Part shown: positions 8,125 to 15,613 of the stretch, piece by piece
How positions within the stretch are numbered: the stretch's first letter is position 1
How the letters are laid out: each line of letters starts with the position of its first letter
Source of the DNA: Ignavibacteriaceae bacterium
GTDB taxonomy: Bacteria; Bacteroidota; Ignavibacteria; Ignavibacteriales; Ignavibacteriaceae
Direction: 5' to 3'
Assembly (NCBI GenBank): GCA_013388525.1
Contig: JACAFA010000127.1
Location: 1-28,057, forward strand
Length of the DNA: 28,057 nucleotides
The notes under the pieces: model-generated
Told to the model about the DNA's origin: nothing
Seen by the model: only the letters and a program-made list of their open reading frames with translations
Databases searched by the model: none
Position numbers and translations under genes: made by a program

Positions 8125-10722
8125 CTACAAAATATTAAACTGCTTTATTGCAAACAGTATGTATTGAATGGTTGAATTTTTTAGTTCAAAATAAAATAAA
8201 AAAGATCCGGTTATTGCAAGAAGAAATATGCTGCAGTAAAAGTATACTTTACCGGGTGTAGCATCGTATAAAACATGTATACCTTTCATAAGTCTGTAAA
8301 GAACCCAAAGAACGGCCAGGATGAGTCCCAGGTAAACATATAAATCAATCGAACCGGCAAGAAGAAGTCTGTACAGAATTATTCCAACAGGAATAAGTAA
8401 GACAATCGGAAGTAATGCCCAGATAAAGGTAAAATAAACACTGATTATAAAAACTTTAGTCTTAACAAAAAATGAAGCTATCTTAATTATCAAAGCTATA
8501 ATAATAAAAAGAATAACATTGAAAGCAGTTAACCAGAGCAATGCCATGAATGGATGCCACGCGAGATAGTTTGCCGTTTTCATCAGCAAAGGGCTGGCAA
8601 ATGCAAGAAGCAATTTTTCAAAGAAAAGGTCTGTCTTAAGATGAAATAGAATGTTGCTGATAATCAGAGCAATTACAGCTGCAATGATTAAACCCAGCAA
8701 GGTAGTGTGAGCTGCAGATATTATTCTCATATCACGAACATCAGAGAAGAAGTTGTAAGGTCTGAGTAATGCTCTCGATGCATCATCACGAAATTTTCTT
8801 CCCGAATTAACAAGCACTCCCATAAATATCGCAAGCAAAAGACCGAAGATTATAAATATCATTGGCGAGTCGTCTTTTTTACTGCCGATTGGTATTGTTA
8901 CTTTTTCAAGATTATTCAGCTTTGAATAAACAACTTTATAACTGATTCGGTTTTTACTTCTGTTTTCATCCATCAAACCCAAATGATACAGATTTCTGTC
9001 GCTGCCACTGCAAACGAAGGAAGAATAATCTCCGAAGTAATCAGTAAAAGAATCAATGAAAAATGCAGGCGCTTTGCTTTGAGAAAAGTAATCAAAAAAC
9101 TCTTCGTAAAATTTTGCCTGTGCTTCAAATGAAAAATCATTTAAGTATCCGTCTGAGCCTCCAATATAAACCGGATAAGTTACAGCAGAGAAATATACCT
9201 TTCCTTTTCCGAGCTTAATTTGAAGATCATTAATCTTTTCTCCGGCAATTACTGCACCTTCTCTCATAAACTCAAGTCCGTATAAATCAAGTTTATCTAT
9301 CTTCTCCAAATTCTTACCATAGAAAGACGCATAAGCAAGCAAATTACTTTTTTCTTTTGTAGCTTCAGCAAGTACTGAAATTAGCGAAACGTGTTCGTCG
9401 AGTTCCGGCAGATAGCCTCCGCCAAATCCGATTGCTGCAAAGGCAGAGTATTCTCCGTAAAAAGAAATATAATTGTGCAGATATTCTTTACTTCTGCTAA
9501 CAAAGCTTTCGTCCCCGGCAATTCCCGGTGGAACTCCGTCAACAGGAATTTCAAGAAATGCAAGCAAGCCATATTTTTCGCAAAGGCTGAGATAGTAAGG
9601 ATGGATTGTACTCTTCGCAAATCTCACACAATTGAAACCCGCTTCTTTTATCAGACTGATATCTTTATCCATCTGATCATATGAAATAAGTTTGCCCGAG
9701 ATTTCATTACCCGGACAATAAGTAGTTCCTTTAATAACAAATTCATTGCCATTGAGTTTGATTGATTCTTCATCCGGCTTCAAATCGAACAATGCAATTG
9801 ATTTCCGTTTCTCATCAACAAGAGAATCAGATTTAAATATTTTTTGAGTTAGAATATAAGACCAAGGCTTTTCAGCTGACCAGAGCATAACACCCGGAAG
9901 TTCTAGCTTCTGGTTTATTGTCAAATCTTTATTCCTGTCAAGAGAAAAACTATATGGAGGAAGTTCTTTTATAATCTTTCCGGAAAAATCTTCAAGCGAA
10001 ACAATTAATTTGTAATCGTTCGGTTTATCATCAGCCGGAGTATGCTGCCTGGATTGATTATTTTTGATAAGTGATTCAATCTGGAGTGAAGCATTTTTGA
10101 AATCAGATGAAAAAGTTTTAAATACTTTTTCTTTGACGAGATAAAAGTCGGGTTTGATGTGGATGTATACATCTCCGACAATTCCACCATAGTTCTGCGG
10201 AAAAAAAAATCTTTGTTTCTGTGGAATTGTATTTTTTGAATTGAGTTCGTAAATCAAATTTACAGAAAGAATGTTCTTCCCATCACTTTTAAGAATATCT
10301 CTGGGCAAAGCAACTTTGAAAGGATATTCACCACCGCTATGACGATAAATAATTGTATTATTAAGAGAAATATCTGCCGTATAGTTTATAGAAAAGAAGA
10401 TTAATTCCATGGTGTTTTCTGAAATCCGGGATTTTGAAAGTTCAAACTCCTTTTCAAATATCAGGTTGCCTTCTCCTTCAAATATGGAGGGAATATTAAC
10501 TGTTAGCTTTGATGCTTTTTCATCGTTAGCAGGTTTTACATTCCACTTTCCACCAAGCAGAAGTATGGAACGGGTAGTTGTAATATCAAAAAAAAGAGAG
10601 TCCGTTGAACGTATTTTATAATCCGGAACTTCTTTAAAGACAACCTGGCTGAATAAATATTGAAATGCAAAAAGCGTAATAAATCCTGACAAAACCATAG
10701 GTCTAAAGAGGAAGGTTAACAT
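8125..10722 (-). CDS. Membrane-anchored glycoside hydrolase family 2-like protein, catalytic residues apparently lost
   Basis: 865 residues. A signal or anchor helix (about 8-26) precedes a beta-rich part resembling the GH2 sugar-binding jelly roll (about 50-195) and an immunoglobulin-like domain (about 200-315). The next part looks like a GH2 TIM barrel (about 320-600): NGNEFVIKGTTYCPG, DISLIKEAGFNCVRFAK and YGLLAFLEIP are clear GH2 landmarks. Where GH2 enzymes carry the Asn-Glu acid/base, this protein has AAIGFGGGYLPE (429-440), and where the nucleophile Glu is expected it has PAFFIDSFTDYFGDY (552-566), so both glutamates appear absent. Six or so transmembrane helices follow (about 620-846). 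The role is probably carbohydrate binding or sensing in the periplasm rather than hydrolysis; this is inference. It directly precedes smc, and a possible promoter lies about 40-70 nt upstream. The start is an ATG with AAAGGA 12 nt before it. Confidence 0.75.
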   Translation of the reverse strand: MLTFLFRPMVLSGFITLFAFQYLFSQVVFKEVPDYKIRSTDSLFFDITTTRSILLLGGKWNVKPANDEKASKLTVNIPSIFEGEGNLIFEKEFELSKSRISENTMELIFFSINYTADISLNNTIIYRHSGGEYPFKVALPRDILKSDGKNILSVNLIYELNSKNTIPQKQRFFFPQNYGGIVGDVYIHIKPDFYLVKEKVFKTFSSDFKNASLQIESLIKNNQSRQHTPADDKPNDYKLIVSLEDFSGKIIKELPPYSFSLDRNKDLTINQKLELPGVMLWSAEKPWSYILTQKIFKSDSLVDEKRKSIALFDLKPDEESIKLNGNEFVIKGTTYCPGNEISGKLISYDQMDKDISLIKEAGFNCVRFAKSTIHPYYLSLCEKYGLLAFLEIPVDGVPPGIAGDESFVSRSKEYLHNYISFYGEYSAFAAIGFGGGYLPELDEHVSLISVLAEATKEKSNLLAYASFYGKNLEKIDKLDLYGLEFMREGAVIAGEKINDLQIKLGKGKVYFSAVTYPVYIGGSDGYLNDFSFEAQAKFYEEFFDYFSQSKAPAFFIDSFTDYFGDYSSFVCSGSDRNLYHLGLMDENRSKNRISYKVVYSKLNNLEKVTIPIGSKKDDSPMIFIIFGLLLAIFMGVLVNSGRKFRDDASRALLRPYNFFSDVRDMRIISAAHTTLLGLIIAAVIALIISNILFHLKTDLFFEKLLLAFASPLLMKTANYLAWHPFMALLWLTAFNVILFIIIALIIKIASFFVKTKVFIISVYFTFIWALLPIVLLIPVGIILYRLLLAGSIDLYVYLGLILAVLWVLYRLMKGIHVLYDATPGKVYFYCSIFLLAITGSFLFYFELKNSTIQYILFAIKQFNIL

Positions 10723-11041
10723 CCGATAAGCGAATCCTTTGAAAATTTATTAAAAAACGCACAAATATACTACAGAATCGATGGGAAATCAATCAGAAAA
10801 TAAAAAGCTTTATATGAGTTTTTCCTCTATATAATCGATAAAGAAAACGAATGGTTTGCTTTATTGTTGGAGTAATTAAGTTTGATTTGGAATTTTTAAT
10901 TATCAGCTAATTTGATTTTGCTTTTACTTTTCCGAAAAAAATTGAGTCAAATTAATTTTATTAGCAAAATCTATCTCATAATATCTACCGACAATACCTT
11001 GATGTTGTTATCCAACTCAAACTACTTTTTACAAAAAAAAT
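10723..11041. other. Intergenic region, 319 nt
   Basis: AT-rich spacer between two minus-strand genes. Apart from the possible promoter at 10762-10792, I see no coding potential, strong hairpin or recognisable repeat. Confidence 0.6.
10762..10792 (-). promoter_or_regulatory. Possible Bacteroidota-type promoter for the GH2-like/smc operon
   Basis: On the minus strand a TTG (10792-10790) is followed after 20 nt by TATATTTG (10769-10762), which fits the TTG-N(19-21)-TAnnTTTG pattern of the primary sigma factor in Bacteroidota. It would start transcription about 35 nt before the ATG at 10722. Assignment rests on pattern match and position only. Confidence 0.4.
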
Positions 11042-11497
11042 TTAATCTTCCGATCGGTGCGCTTTCACACTCACATCAAAATTCTTTGTGATTTTATTCT
11101 CACTTGTCTGAAGGTCAACTTTTACTCCCACTTTATGCAATTGAAAATCATTTGCTGAAACCGTATCCACAGCAAATCCATCTGCAATTGAATTCTTTAT
11201 TAAATCATCAATTGCTTTTCTTGCTTTGAGTTCAGAATCATAATTTGCTGTTGCTTCGGATTGATATACTCCATCCTTATCAGAAACAAAAATCATCCGG
11301 TTGGTTTTTGTTTGATAGAACATGCACATCATATCAGGATTGCTGTTATCCTGATGAGCAGGATTACCATATTTTTTAATCACATCAGATTTTGATTTGC
11401 CGATGTATTTGTGAACACTGATATCTTGTGCTGACAAGAAGACTGGAATTAAACACATCAGGAAAAAAGAAACGAAGAAATAATTTCTTGTTTTCAT
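11042..11497 (-). CDS. Small secreted protein of unknown function
   Basis: 151 residues with a clear signal peptide (MKTRNYFFVSFFLMCLIPVFLSAQ, cleavage likely after SAQ), so the mature protein of about 127 residues is periplasmic or exported. The mature N-terminus, HKYIGKSKSDVIKKYGNPAHQD, resembles the helical opening of SmpA/BamE-like small domains, where G.s..dv...yG.P is common, but this is a weak similarity. The rest contains no motif I recognise. The ATG (11497-11495) has GGGAG five bases upstream. It stands alone, with more than 300 nt on each side, so it is probably monocistronic. Confidence 0.72.
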   Translation of the reverse strand: MKTRNYFFVSFFLMCLIPVFLSAQDISVHKYIGKSKSDVIKKYGNPAHQDNSNPDMMCMFYQTKTNRMIFVSDKDGVYQSEATANYDSELKARKAIDDLIKNSIADGFAVDTVSANDFQLHKVGVKVDLQTSENKITKNFDVSVKAHRSED

Positions 11498-11824
11498 AAC
11501 TACTCCCAGAAAAATTATTTATAATTTCAAAAAGGGTTATAAAATTGGAAGTCCTCGTTGAGGATTGAGAATTGATAAAGCAATGTGTAGAATGATTGAT
11601 CATTTTGACCTTGTTGGACAAAAATCACGATTGAAATCTAATTCAAAGAAGCAGGAGAGTCAATTGAGTTCCCATTCCGAGCTGATCGAAGGCCATCCTG
11701 AATTTATTTCAGGATTTGAATTTGTTTCGGAATCTACTGAGGAAGTAACCTTCTAGGTTTACAAACTACTAACAGTCAGCAACCTCGAAGGTTTCAAGCT
11801 ATGGTGACAGGAAAATGTAATTAC

Positions 11825-11844
11825 TCAACTAACGGAACTAATTC
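11825..11844 (-). pseudogene. Possible remnant copy of the msrB 3' end
   Basis: 20 nt match the end of msrB (12030-12049) at 18 positions. On the minus strand it reads ELVPLVE-stop compared with [12 protein letters not shown] at the true msrB end, in the same orientation and with a stop at the same place. It lies 206 nt downstream of the real end, with palindromic repeats between. The match is short, so chance or a shared repeat cannot be excluded. Confidence 0.35.
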
Positions 11845-11894
11845 AAAGAATTGATAGTGTCAATTGAATTTTTTTGATTAGCCGAGATAGGAAA

Positions 11895-11920
11895 GATGTC
11901 ACGGAATCATCCGTGACATC
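11895..11920. repeat. Perfect 11-bp inverted repeat (hairpin)
   Basis: GATGTCACGGA and its exact reverse complement are separated by ATCA. There is no T-run on either side, so it is not a classic intrinsic terminator. It may stabilise the msrB transcript 3' end or belong to a dispersed palindromic family. Confidence 0.7.
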
Positions 11921-11931
11921 CGAGAATAAAT

Positions 11932-12017
11932 TGTCATTACGAGCGAAGCGAAGTAATCTTTAACTTGATTCTGAATTAAAAGATTGCTTCTCCGGCAGTC
12001 GCCGGATCGTAACGACA
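11932..12017. repeat. Long imperfect inverted repeat, REP/MITE-like
   Basis: The left arm TGTCATTACGAGCGAAGCG continues to AGTAATCTTT; the right arm ends in GTAACGACA and contains AAAGATTGCTTC. The arms pair imperfectly around a roughly 17-nt centre, and the right arm carries its own hairpin TCCGGC-AGTC-GCCGGA (11991-12006). Sequences with the GTCATTACGAGCGAAGCG core are a widespread intergenic palindromic type in many bacteria. It begins 8 nt after the msrB stop. Confidence 0.65.
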
Positions 12018-12025
12018 ATGTTGTT

Positions 12026-12616
12026 TTATTCAACTAACGGAAGAAATTCTTCGTAACCTTCTTCAGTCATTTTCTCTTTAGGAATGAAACGTAATGATGC
12101 GGAGTTAATGCAGTAACGTAATCCGGTTGGATCAGGCCCGTCATCAAAAATATGGCCGAGATGTGAATCGCCATTTTTACTTCGTACTTCTACTCGATTC
12201 CAGCCGTATGAAAGATCCTTCTTTTTAACAATGTATTTTGAATCTATCGGCCGTGTGAAACTTGGCCAACCGGTTCCTGAATCAAATTTATCTTTTGAGC
12301 TGAATAGCGGTTCACCGGAAGCAATATCAACATAAATTCCTGCTTTATGATTATCCCAGTATTCATTTTTAAAAGCAAACTCGGTTCCTTCACATTGAGT
12401 TACGTTATATTGCTCATCTGTTAACATCTTCTTTAATTCTTCATCAGATGGTTTTTGATATTTGTTATCCGAACTATTCATAGTTGAATCTTTCCTTTCT
12501 GATTTTTGCTTGTCGCTGCTACCGTTTACTGTTTGATTATTCTTCTCTTCTCCACTTTGTGAACACGCCGTTGTAAACAGGACTAAAACTAAAATTATAC
12601 TTAATAAATTTTTCAT
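12026..12616 (-). CDS. msrB: Peptide-methionine (R)-S-oxide reductase, lipoprotein form
   Basis: MsrB reduces methionine-R-sulfoxide in proteins. The first 18 residues form a lipoprotein signal with lipobox FTTAC (Cys18), so the enzyme should be anchored in an envelope membrane and repair extracytoplasmic proteins. A Ser/Lys/Asn-rich linker (19-52) leads to a complete MsrB domain (53-196): [48 protein letters not shown] and catalytic Cys169 in [11 protein letters not shown]. The resolving Cys often found in the .GCGWPSF motif is Thr here, and the zinc-binding CxxC pairs are absent, so Cys75 or an external reductant may close the cycle. The gene appears to stand alone, with no msrA nearby. The start ATG has no strong Shine-Dalgarno sequence. 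Confidence 0.94.
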   Translation of the reverse strand: MKNLLSIILVLVLFTTACSQSGEEKNNQTVNGSSDKQKSERKDSTMNSSDNKYQKPSDEELKKMLTDEQYNVTQCEGTEFAFKNEYWDNHKAGIYVDIASGEPLFSSKDKFDSGTGWPSFTRPIDSKYIVKKKDLSYGWNRVEVRSKNGDSHLGHIFDDGPDPTGLRYCINSASLRFIPKEKMTEEGYEEFLPLVE

Positions 12617-12769
12617 AACATTTCTTTTAACAATTTTTTAGGCAAAATAATTCCAGTTGGCAAATCGAACAAGTCAAAATTTAGTTTGAATTATTGCGAA
12701 GGGGTTGCAAAAGAGAAATGATGCTTACGAATATCTTGCGGATTGAGAAGCGTGGTAATTATTGCTCTT

Positions 12770-13153
12770 CTATTGTTCAACTATTTCGTGATACTCTATT
12801 GAGATTTCCTTTAACTTTGCCTGTATTTCTTTTAACATCTCAAGATTTTGTGATTGGAAATGCACATCAGATTCGTGGCAAAGCTGTATCATTTCTGAAT
12901 TGTCGCATTGTAGAATAAAAAAATCCCATTCTCCAACTATAAATGGATTTGTCTTTTCCTCATTTTCAATTTTCCTCATTAAATCCTCAAATTTTATGCT
13001 TTCACTTATCTGCTTATCATCATTTACTTGTGTAACTCCGCCATGACATACAGTAACCTGATCACCCCAAAACCGACGAATTATTGGGATTGTTTTTTCA
13101 ATCGTTTTAAGAATGGATGCTCGATTAATTTGTTTTGTATACAATATTTTCAT
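12770..13153 (-). CDS. Conserved-looking protein of unknown function
   Basis: 127 residues, soluble, with no signal peptide or membrane helix. I do not recognise the family. Visible features are a basic N-terminal helix (about 8-27), an FWGDQVTVCHGGV segment, FIVGEWDFFILQCD (about 71-84) that looks like alternating beta strands, and an acidic helical C-terminus (QNLEMLKEIQAKLKEISIEY). Four Cys/His positions (VCHGG, QLCHES) do not form an obvious metal motif. The ATG (13153-13151) has no clear ribosome binding site. It lies on the minus strand between the L,D-transpeptidase gene and msrB, with spacings of about 106 and 153 nt, so operon membership is uncertain. Confidence 0.6.
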   Translation of the reverse strand: MKILYTKQINRASILKTIEKTIPIIRRFWGDQVTVCHGGVTQVNDDKQISESIKFEDLMRKIENEEKTNPFIVGEWDFFILQCDNSEMIQLCHESDVHFQSQNLEMLKEIQAKLKEISIEYHEIVEQ

Positions 13154-13259
13154 TTATATAGTCAAAGCATTAATTATACTCAACTAATTTACTTTCGAGT
13201 AAAATAATTTCGGTTATTAGAATTTACAAAATAAAATTTGGTTGGATTAATAAGACTTG

Positions 13260-13997
13260 CTAATTCAGATTAGAATTGTCGTTCGTGTTGAGGTTAGCTA
13301 TCACCAATTTCTCTTTGTAAACTTCATCGTCTGCATAAATGTAAAGCAGACTGCCACCTTTCAGCAGGTTAATTATCTCTTTTGATAATTTTTTCGAAAC
13401 AGCAGGACAACCCCAGCTTCGTCCGATAACGCCGTTTCCATTGGCAAGTCTCTCATCAACATAATTTGCCCCATGAATGATAATTCCTCTTTGTCTGGCA
13501 TTATCGTTTATTCCTTTCTCAAGTCCCTCAAGCTGAAGCGAATAGCCTCTTAAACCAAAATATGAATTACCGGTTCTAAAAAATCCAAGTGAGCTTTTGT
13601 GAGAGCCATATTTATTCGAAAATTTTGTTGCGTTCACATAACCTGATTTTTTTCCGTGAGCAACCAATGTGTGATAAAGCAGCTTGTGATTTTCAATGTC
13701 AATAATAAAAAATCTTTTTTCGTATGATGGTTTTGAATAGTCTATTATAGAAAGCAGGTTTTTATTAGTGAGATCAATTGAGTTGTAGCCATCCAATGCT
13801 TGCTTAAAAATATTATAATCTAATTTATCTGTGAGACTGCATTCCTCATAAAGATTTTTAGCAAGCAATTCGTTGTTTTCTGAATCGGAAGTGATACGCT
13901 CGTTTGAATTAATATTTCTCTCGCCGGGCGCGCTGTTTGAAATGGAATTTGACAGGAAAGTAAAAATTCCTATAAAGGCCAGTAAAAATATTTTCAT
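13260..13997 (-). CDS. Secreted murein L,D-transpeptidase-type protein (YkuD-like catalytic domain)
   Basis: About 245 residues. An N-terminal signal (MKIFLLAFIGIFTFLSNSISNSA) points to export. The catalytic part ends with IIIHGANYVDE (His175 in this numbering) and, about 20 residues on, GRSWGCPAVS (catalytic Cys197), the H...S.GCP signature of YkuD/L,D-transpeptidase domains, in the murein L,D-transpeptidase catalytic-domain subfamily. It likely cross-links or modifies peptidoglycan in the periplasm, or anchors proteins to it. I chose the ATG at 13997 because the only upstream in-frame start is a TTG 12 nt earlier, without ribosome binding site, that would prepend LPR to the signal peptide. 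No strong Shine-Dalgarno sequence is seen for either. Confidence 0.85.
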   Translation of the reverse strand: MKIFLLAFIGIFTFLSNSISNSAPGERNINSNERITSDSENNELLAKNLYEECSLTDKLDYNIFKQALDGYNSIDLTNKNLLSIIDYSKPSYEKRFFIIDIENHKLLYHTLVAHGKKSGYVNATKFSNKYGSHKSSLGFFRTGNSYFGLRGYSLQLEGLEKGINDNARQRGIIIHGANYVDERLANGNGVIGRSWGCPAVSKKLSKEIINLLKGGSLLYIYADDEVYKEKLVIANLNTNDNSNLN

Positions 13998-14238
13998 ACG
14001 TGGTAACAATGCATCATTTGTTCTTGGATATGGTACTAAGTTTCAATTTCCATGCCGGAGGAAAAAATAAAATAAACGCTTATAAGCAATCATAACACGT
14101 CATTATTACGTAGAACAGCGACGTAAATAGCTGTCACATAATGCTTTGAATGTCGTAACAATTTTAAGATATGAGGAGATTACACGAAGAAGGAAAAATC
14201 TACCTCTCCGGAATGCTTATAAGCTTTTCTTTTTATCT

Positions 14239-14272
14239 CTTGTTTTACTCAACTGAAACAAGGCTTTTTTTT
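14239..14272 (+). terminator. Terminator-like hairpin on the plus strand
   Basis: CTTGTTT (14239-14245) pairs with AAACAAG (14256-14262), followed by GC and eight T residues. The stem is AT-rich and weak. No plus-strand gene precedes it, so it either ends an unrecognised small transcript or is fortuitous. Confidence 0.3.
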
Positions 14273-14411
14273 GAACGGTTAGACTAACCTGAAAATAATT
14301 AGTTTCAATTTTGCCCAAATAATTTTTTATTACAAGACAATTTTTCGCCACTAATTAATAAACTAATTTTCGAAAGGATTTATCACGAAGGGTATCACAG
14401 AAGACTATTGT

Positions 14412-14505
14412 TTGCTAAAAACTTTTTGAGGTTATGACGAAAATAACACTAAAAAATGTTTTATATAATGCGAATTAGCAGTCAGCTTGAGGCACGGGTT
14501 AGCAA
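14412..14505 (-). repeat. Imperfect cruciform with attC-like ends downstream of the T9SS gene
   Basis: Read on the minus strand it opens with TTGCTAAC, continues with CCTCAAGCTGAC, and closes with TTAGCAA: seven base pairs at the base, a GAC/GTC match further in, and a partly paired AT-rich centre. The layout and the CTCAAGC segment resemble integron attC sites, but the inner arms pair poorly and no integrase is present. The same end sequence, GTTAGCAAG, occurs 12 nt upstream of the T9SS start codon (15448-15456, minus strand). Confidence 0.25.
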
Positions 14506-14506
14506 G

Positions 14507-15436
14507 TTATTTAATTAATAACATTTTTTTCGATAAAACAATTTCATCAGTAATCAATCGATAAAAATATAAACCACTACTATATACAGAAGCATCAAAT
14601 GTATATTTGTATTTACCAGATTTATGGTATTCATTTGCCAATTTACAAATCAAAGCACCCTTTAAATCATAAATTAATAGTTTAACTTCTGACTCACAGG
14701 GTAGATAAAAACTAATAGTGGTTGTTGGATTAAAAGGATTGGGAAAGTTTTGATAAAGAATATATGCGCTGGGTAGAGCAATTATTTCGTTTTCTTCTAC
14801 TTTGGTGATTCTGTCCCCATATTCAACGCCATTAATTAAAGCGTAAACCAAATTAGTGCTTCCGCAACTGAACTCACACGATATACTGCTAACAAAACCA
14901 AGGCCTTTCGCCAAGGTATAATTTAATCCCGGAATAAATGATTGATCTTGTAATTCTTTCACGTCAGTGATTAGGTCTAAGACTGTGTCTTCATATTCAG
15001 CAACACATAGTGTACTAAAGATCCCATTACCAAAACTACTATAACCAGTTCTGGAACCAGCGAAATAATCGCCAGGTTGAGCAAGAAGACTATCTACCAA
15101 GTATTCATTATTAATAAATACTGTATCGGTTGAATATCTATATACACAAGCAGTTAAACTATCAACTCGTTCATAGATTTTAAATGAAAAACCATCGTCA
15201 GGAATATTTTTCTGTAAAAGAATTTTATAGTTTCTGTTATTAAGGAGAATAGTATCACCGATTATTTCAATAGAGTGTGCTGACGAATCTTTGTAAAAAG
15301 GAATTTCCCAATAATAATTTTTGTATTCCCAATAATTACCAATTTGTAATGGATAATATTTTAAGGCTTCATCTAATGAATCGATTTGAGCAAAAGTGAA
15401 ACTTATAATGAGGCTAAATAATATTAAGTACTTCAT
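14507..15436 (-). CDS. Secreted protein with type IX secretion C-terminal sorting domain
   Basis: 309 residues. A signal peptide (MKYLILFSLIISFTFAQ) is followed by a beta-rich region of about 205 residues beginning YYPLQIGNYWEYKN, a phrase frequent in exported Bacteroidota/Ignavibacteria proteins. The last 85 residues are a T9SS type A sorting domain: AYILYQNFPNPFNPTTTISF (about 224-243), VKLLIYDLKG, YTFDASVYSSGLYFYRL and a basic end KKMLLIK. The protein is therefore expected to be carried across the outer membrane by T9SS and released or surface-attached; its own activity is unknown. The ATG has a GAGG ribosome binding site (AGAGGATAAA). The gene sits between an attC-like palindrome and the degraded yajQ copy, in the most rearranged part of the window. 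Confidence 0.88.
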   Translation of the reverse strand: MKYLILFSLIISFTFAQIDSLDEALKYYPLQIGNYWEYKNYYWEIPFYKDSSAHSIEIIGDTILLNNRNYKILLQKNIPDDGFSFKIYERVDSLTACVYRYSTDTVFINNEYLVDSLLAQPGDYFAGSRTGYSSFGNGIFSTLCVAEYEDTVLDLITDVKELQDQSFIPGLNYTLAKGLGFVSSISCEFSCGSTNLVYALINGVEYGDRITKVEENEIIALPSAYILYQNFPNPFNPTTTISFYLPCESEVKLLIYDLKGALICKLANEYHKSGKYKYTFDASVYSSGLYFYRLITDEIVLSKKMLLIK

Positions 15437-15484
15437 TTTATCCTCTGCTTGCTAACTATTACTTATACTTCTAAATTTCTACTC

Positions 15485-15610
15485 ACTTGTAATTAACAAA
15501 CTGAACAGGAAAATCCAGATCAGCTTCTTTTACTCGTCTCGGCGAGACGCTCGTCTCGGCAGGACGAAGTCCTGACGGAGAGTCTTGATGGACTTTTGGA
15601 ATAATTAATG
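15485..15610 (-). pseudogene. Degraded second copy of the yajQ 3' end, interrupted by a palindromic insertion
   Basis: 15491-15534 matches the end of yajQ (16266-16309) at 41 of 44 positions and reads VKEADLDFPVQFVNY on the minus strand, then Lys and a TGA stop. Beyond a 57-nt insertion the match resumes (15592-15610) and reads LIIPKV against LVIQKV in yajQ. About the last 21-22 codons of yajQ are thus present as a remnant, in the same orientation as the intact gene and downstream of the toxin-antitoxin module. Confidence 0.8.
15535..15591. mobile_element. 57-nt palindromic insertion (REP/MITE-like) inside the yajQ remnant
   Basis: Comparison with intact yajQ shows these 57 nt as an insertion, flanked by ACT on both sides (15532-15534 and 15592-15594), consistent with a 3-bp target duplication. 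It holds two hairpins: CGTCTC-GGC-GAGACG (15535-15549) and CAGGAC-GAA-GTCCTG (15560-15574), the latter with further imperfect pairing outward. It has no coding capacity; mobilisation in trans is inferred. Confidence 0.65.
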
Positions 15611-15613
15611 CCC

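Larger units (their letters stand above)
11498..12025. repeat. Repeat-rich intergenic region
   Basis: 528 nt without a convincing gene but with several palindromes: an 8-bp stem at 11695-11715 (ATCCTGAA...TTCAGGAT), two imperfect AACCT/AGGTT palindromes near 11748-11800, a perfect 11-bp stem at 11895-11920, and a long imperfect inverted repeat at 11932-12017. A 33-nt segment (11638-11670) recurs exactly 200 nt later (11838-11870) with about 26 of 33 matches. These look like dispersed intergenic palindromic elements. A short copy of the msrB 3' end is listed separately. Confidence 0.65.
13998..14506. other. Non-coding region of about 500 nt with palindromes
   Basis: No convincing gene. It contains the perfect 10-bp palindrome GCTTATAAGC twice (14078-14087 and 14215-14224), smaller inverted repeats around 14105-14140 (TTACGT...ACGTAA; ACAGC...GCTGT), a plus-strand terminator-like hairpin (14239-14272), a small palindrome GGTTA-GAC-TAACC (14277-14289), and an imperfect cruciform next to the stop codon of the T9SS gene (14412-14505). 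Confidence 0.55.

Noticed and set aside
11565..11756. Plus-strand open frame of 63 codons in the repeat region
   Set aside because: It consists largely of palindromic repeat sequence (the TCCTGAA...TTCAGGA hairpin); no ribosome site.
12694..12918. Plus-strand open frame of 74 codons
   Set aside because: Overlaps the 3' end of the minus-strand 127-residue gene, which has the better composition; no ribosome site or recognisable product.
13260..14009. TTG start at 14009 for the L,D-transpeptidase
   Set aside because: The ATG 12 nt downstream gives a cleaner signal peptide, and the TTG has no ribosome site.
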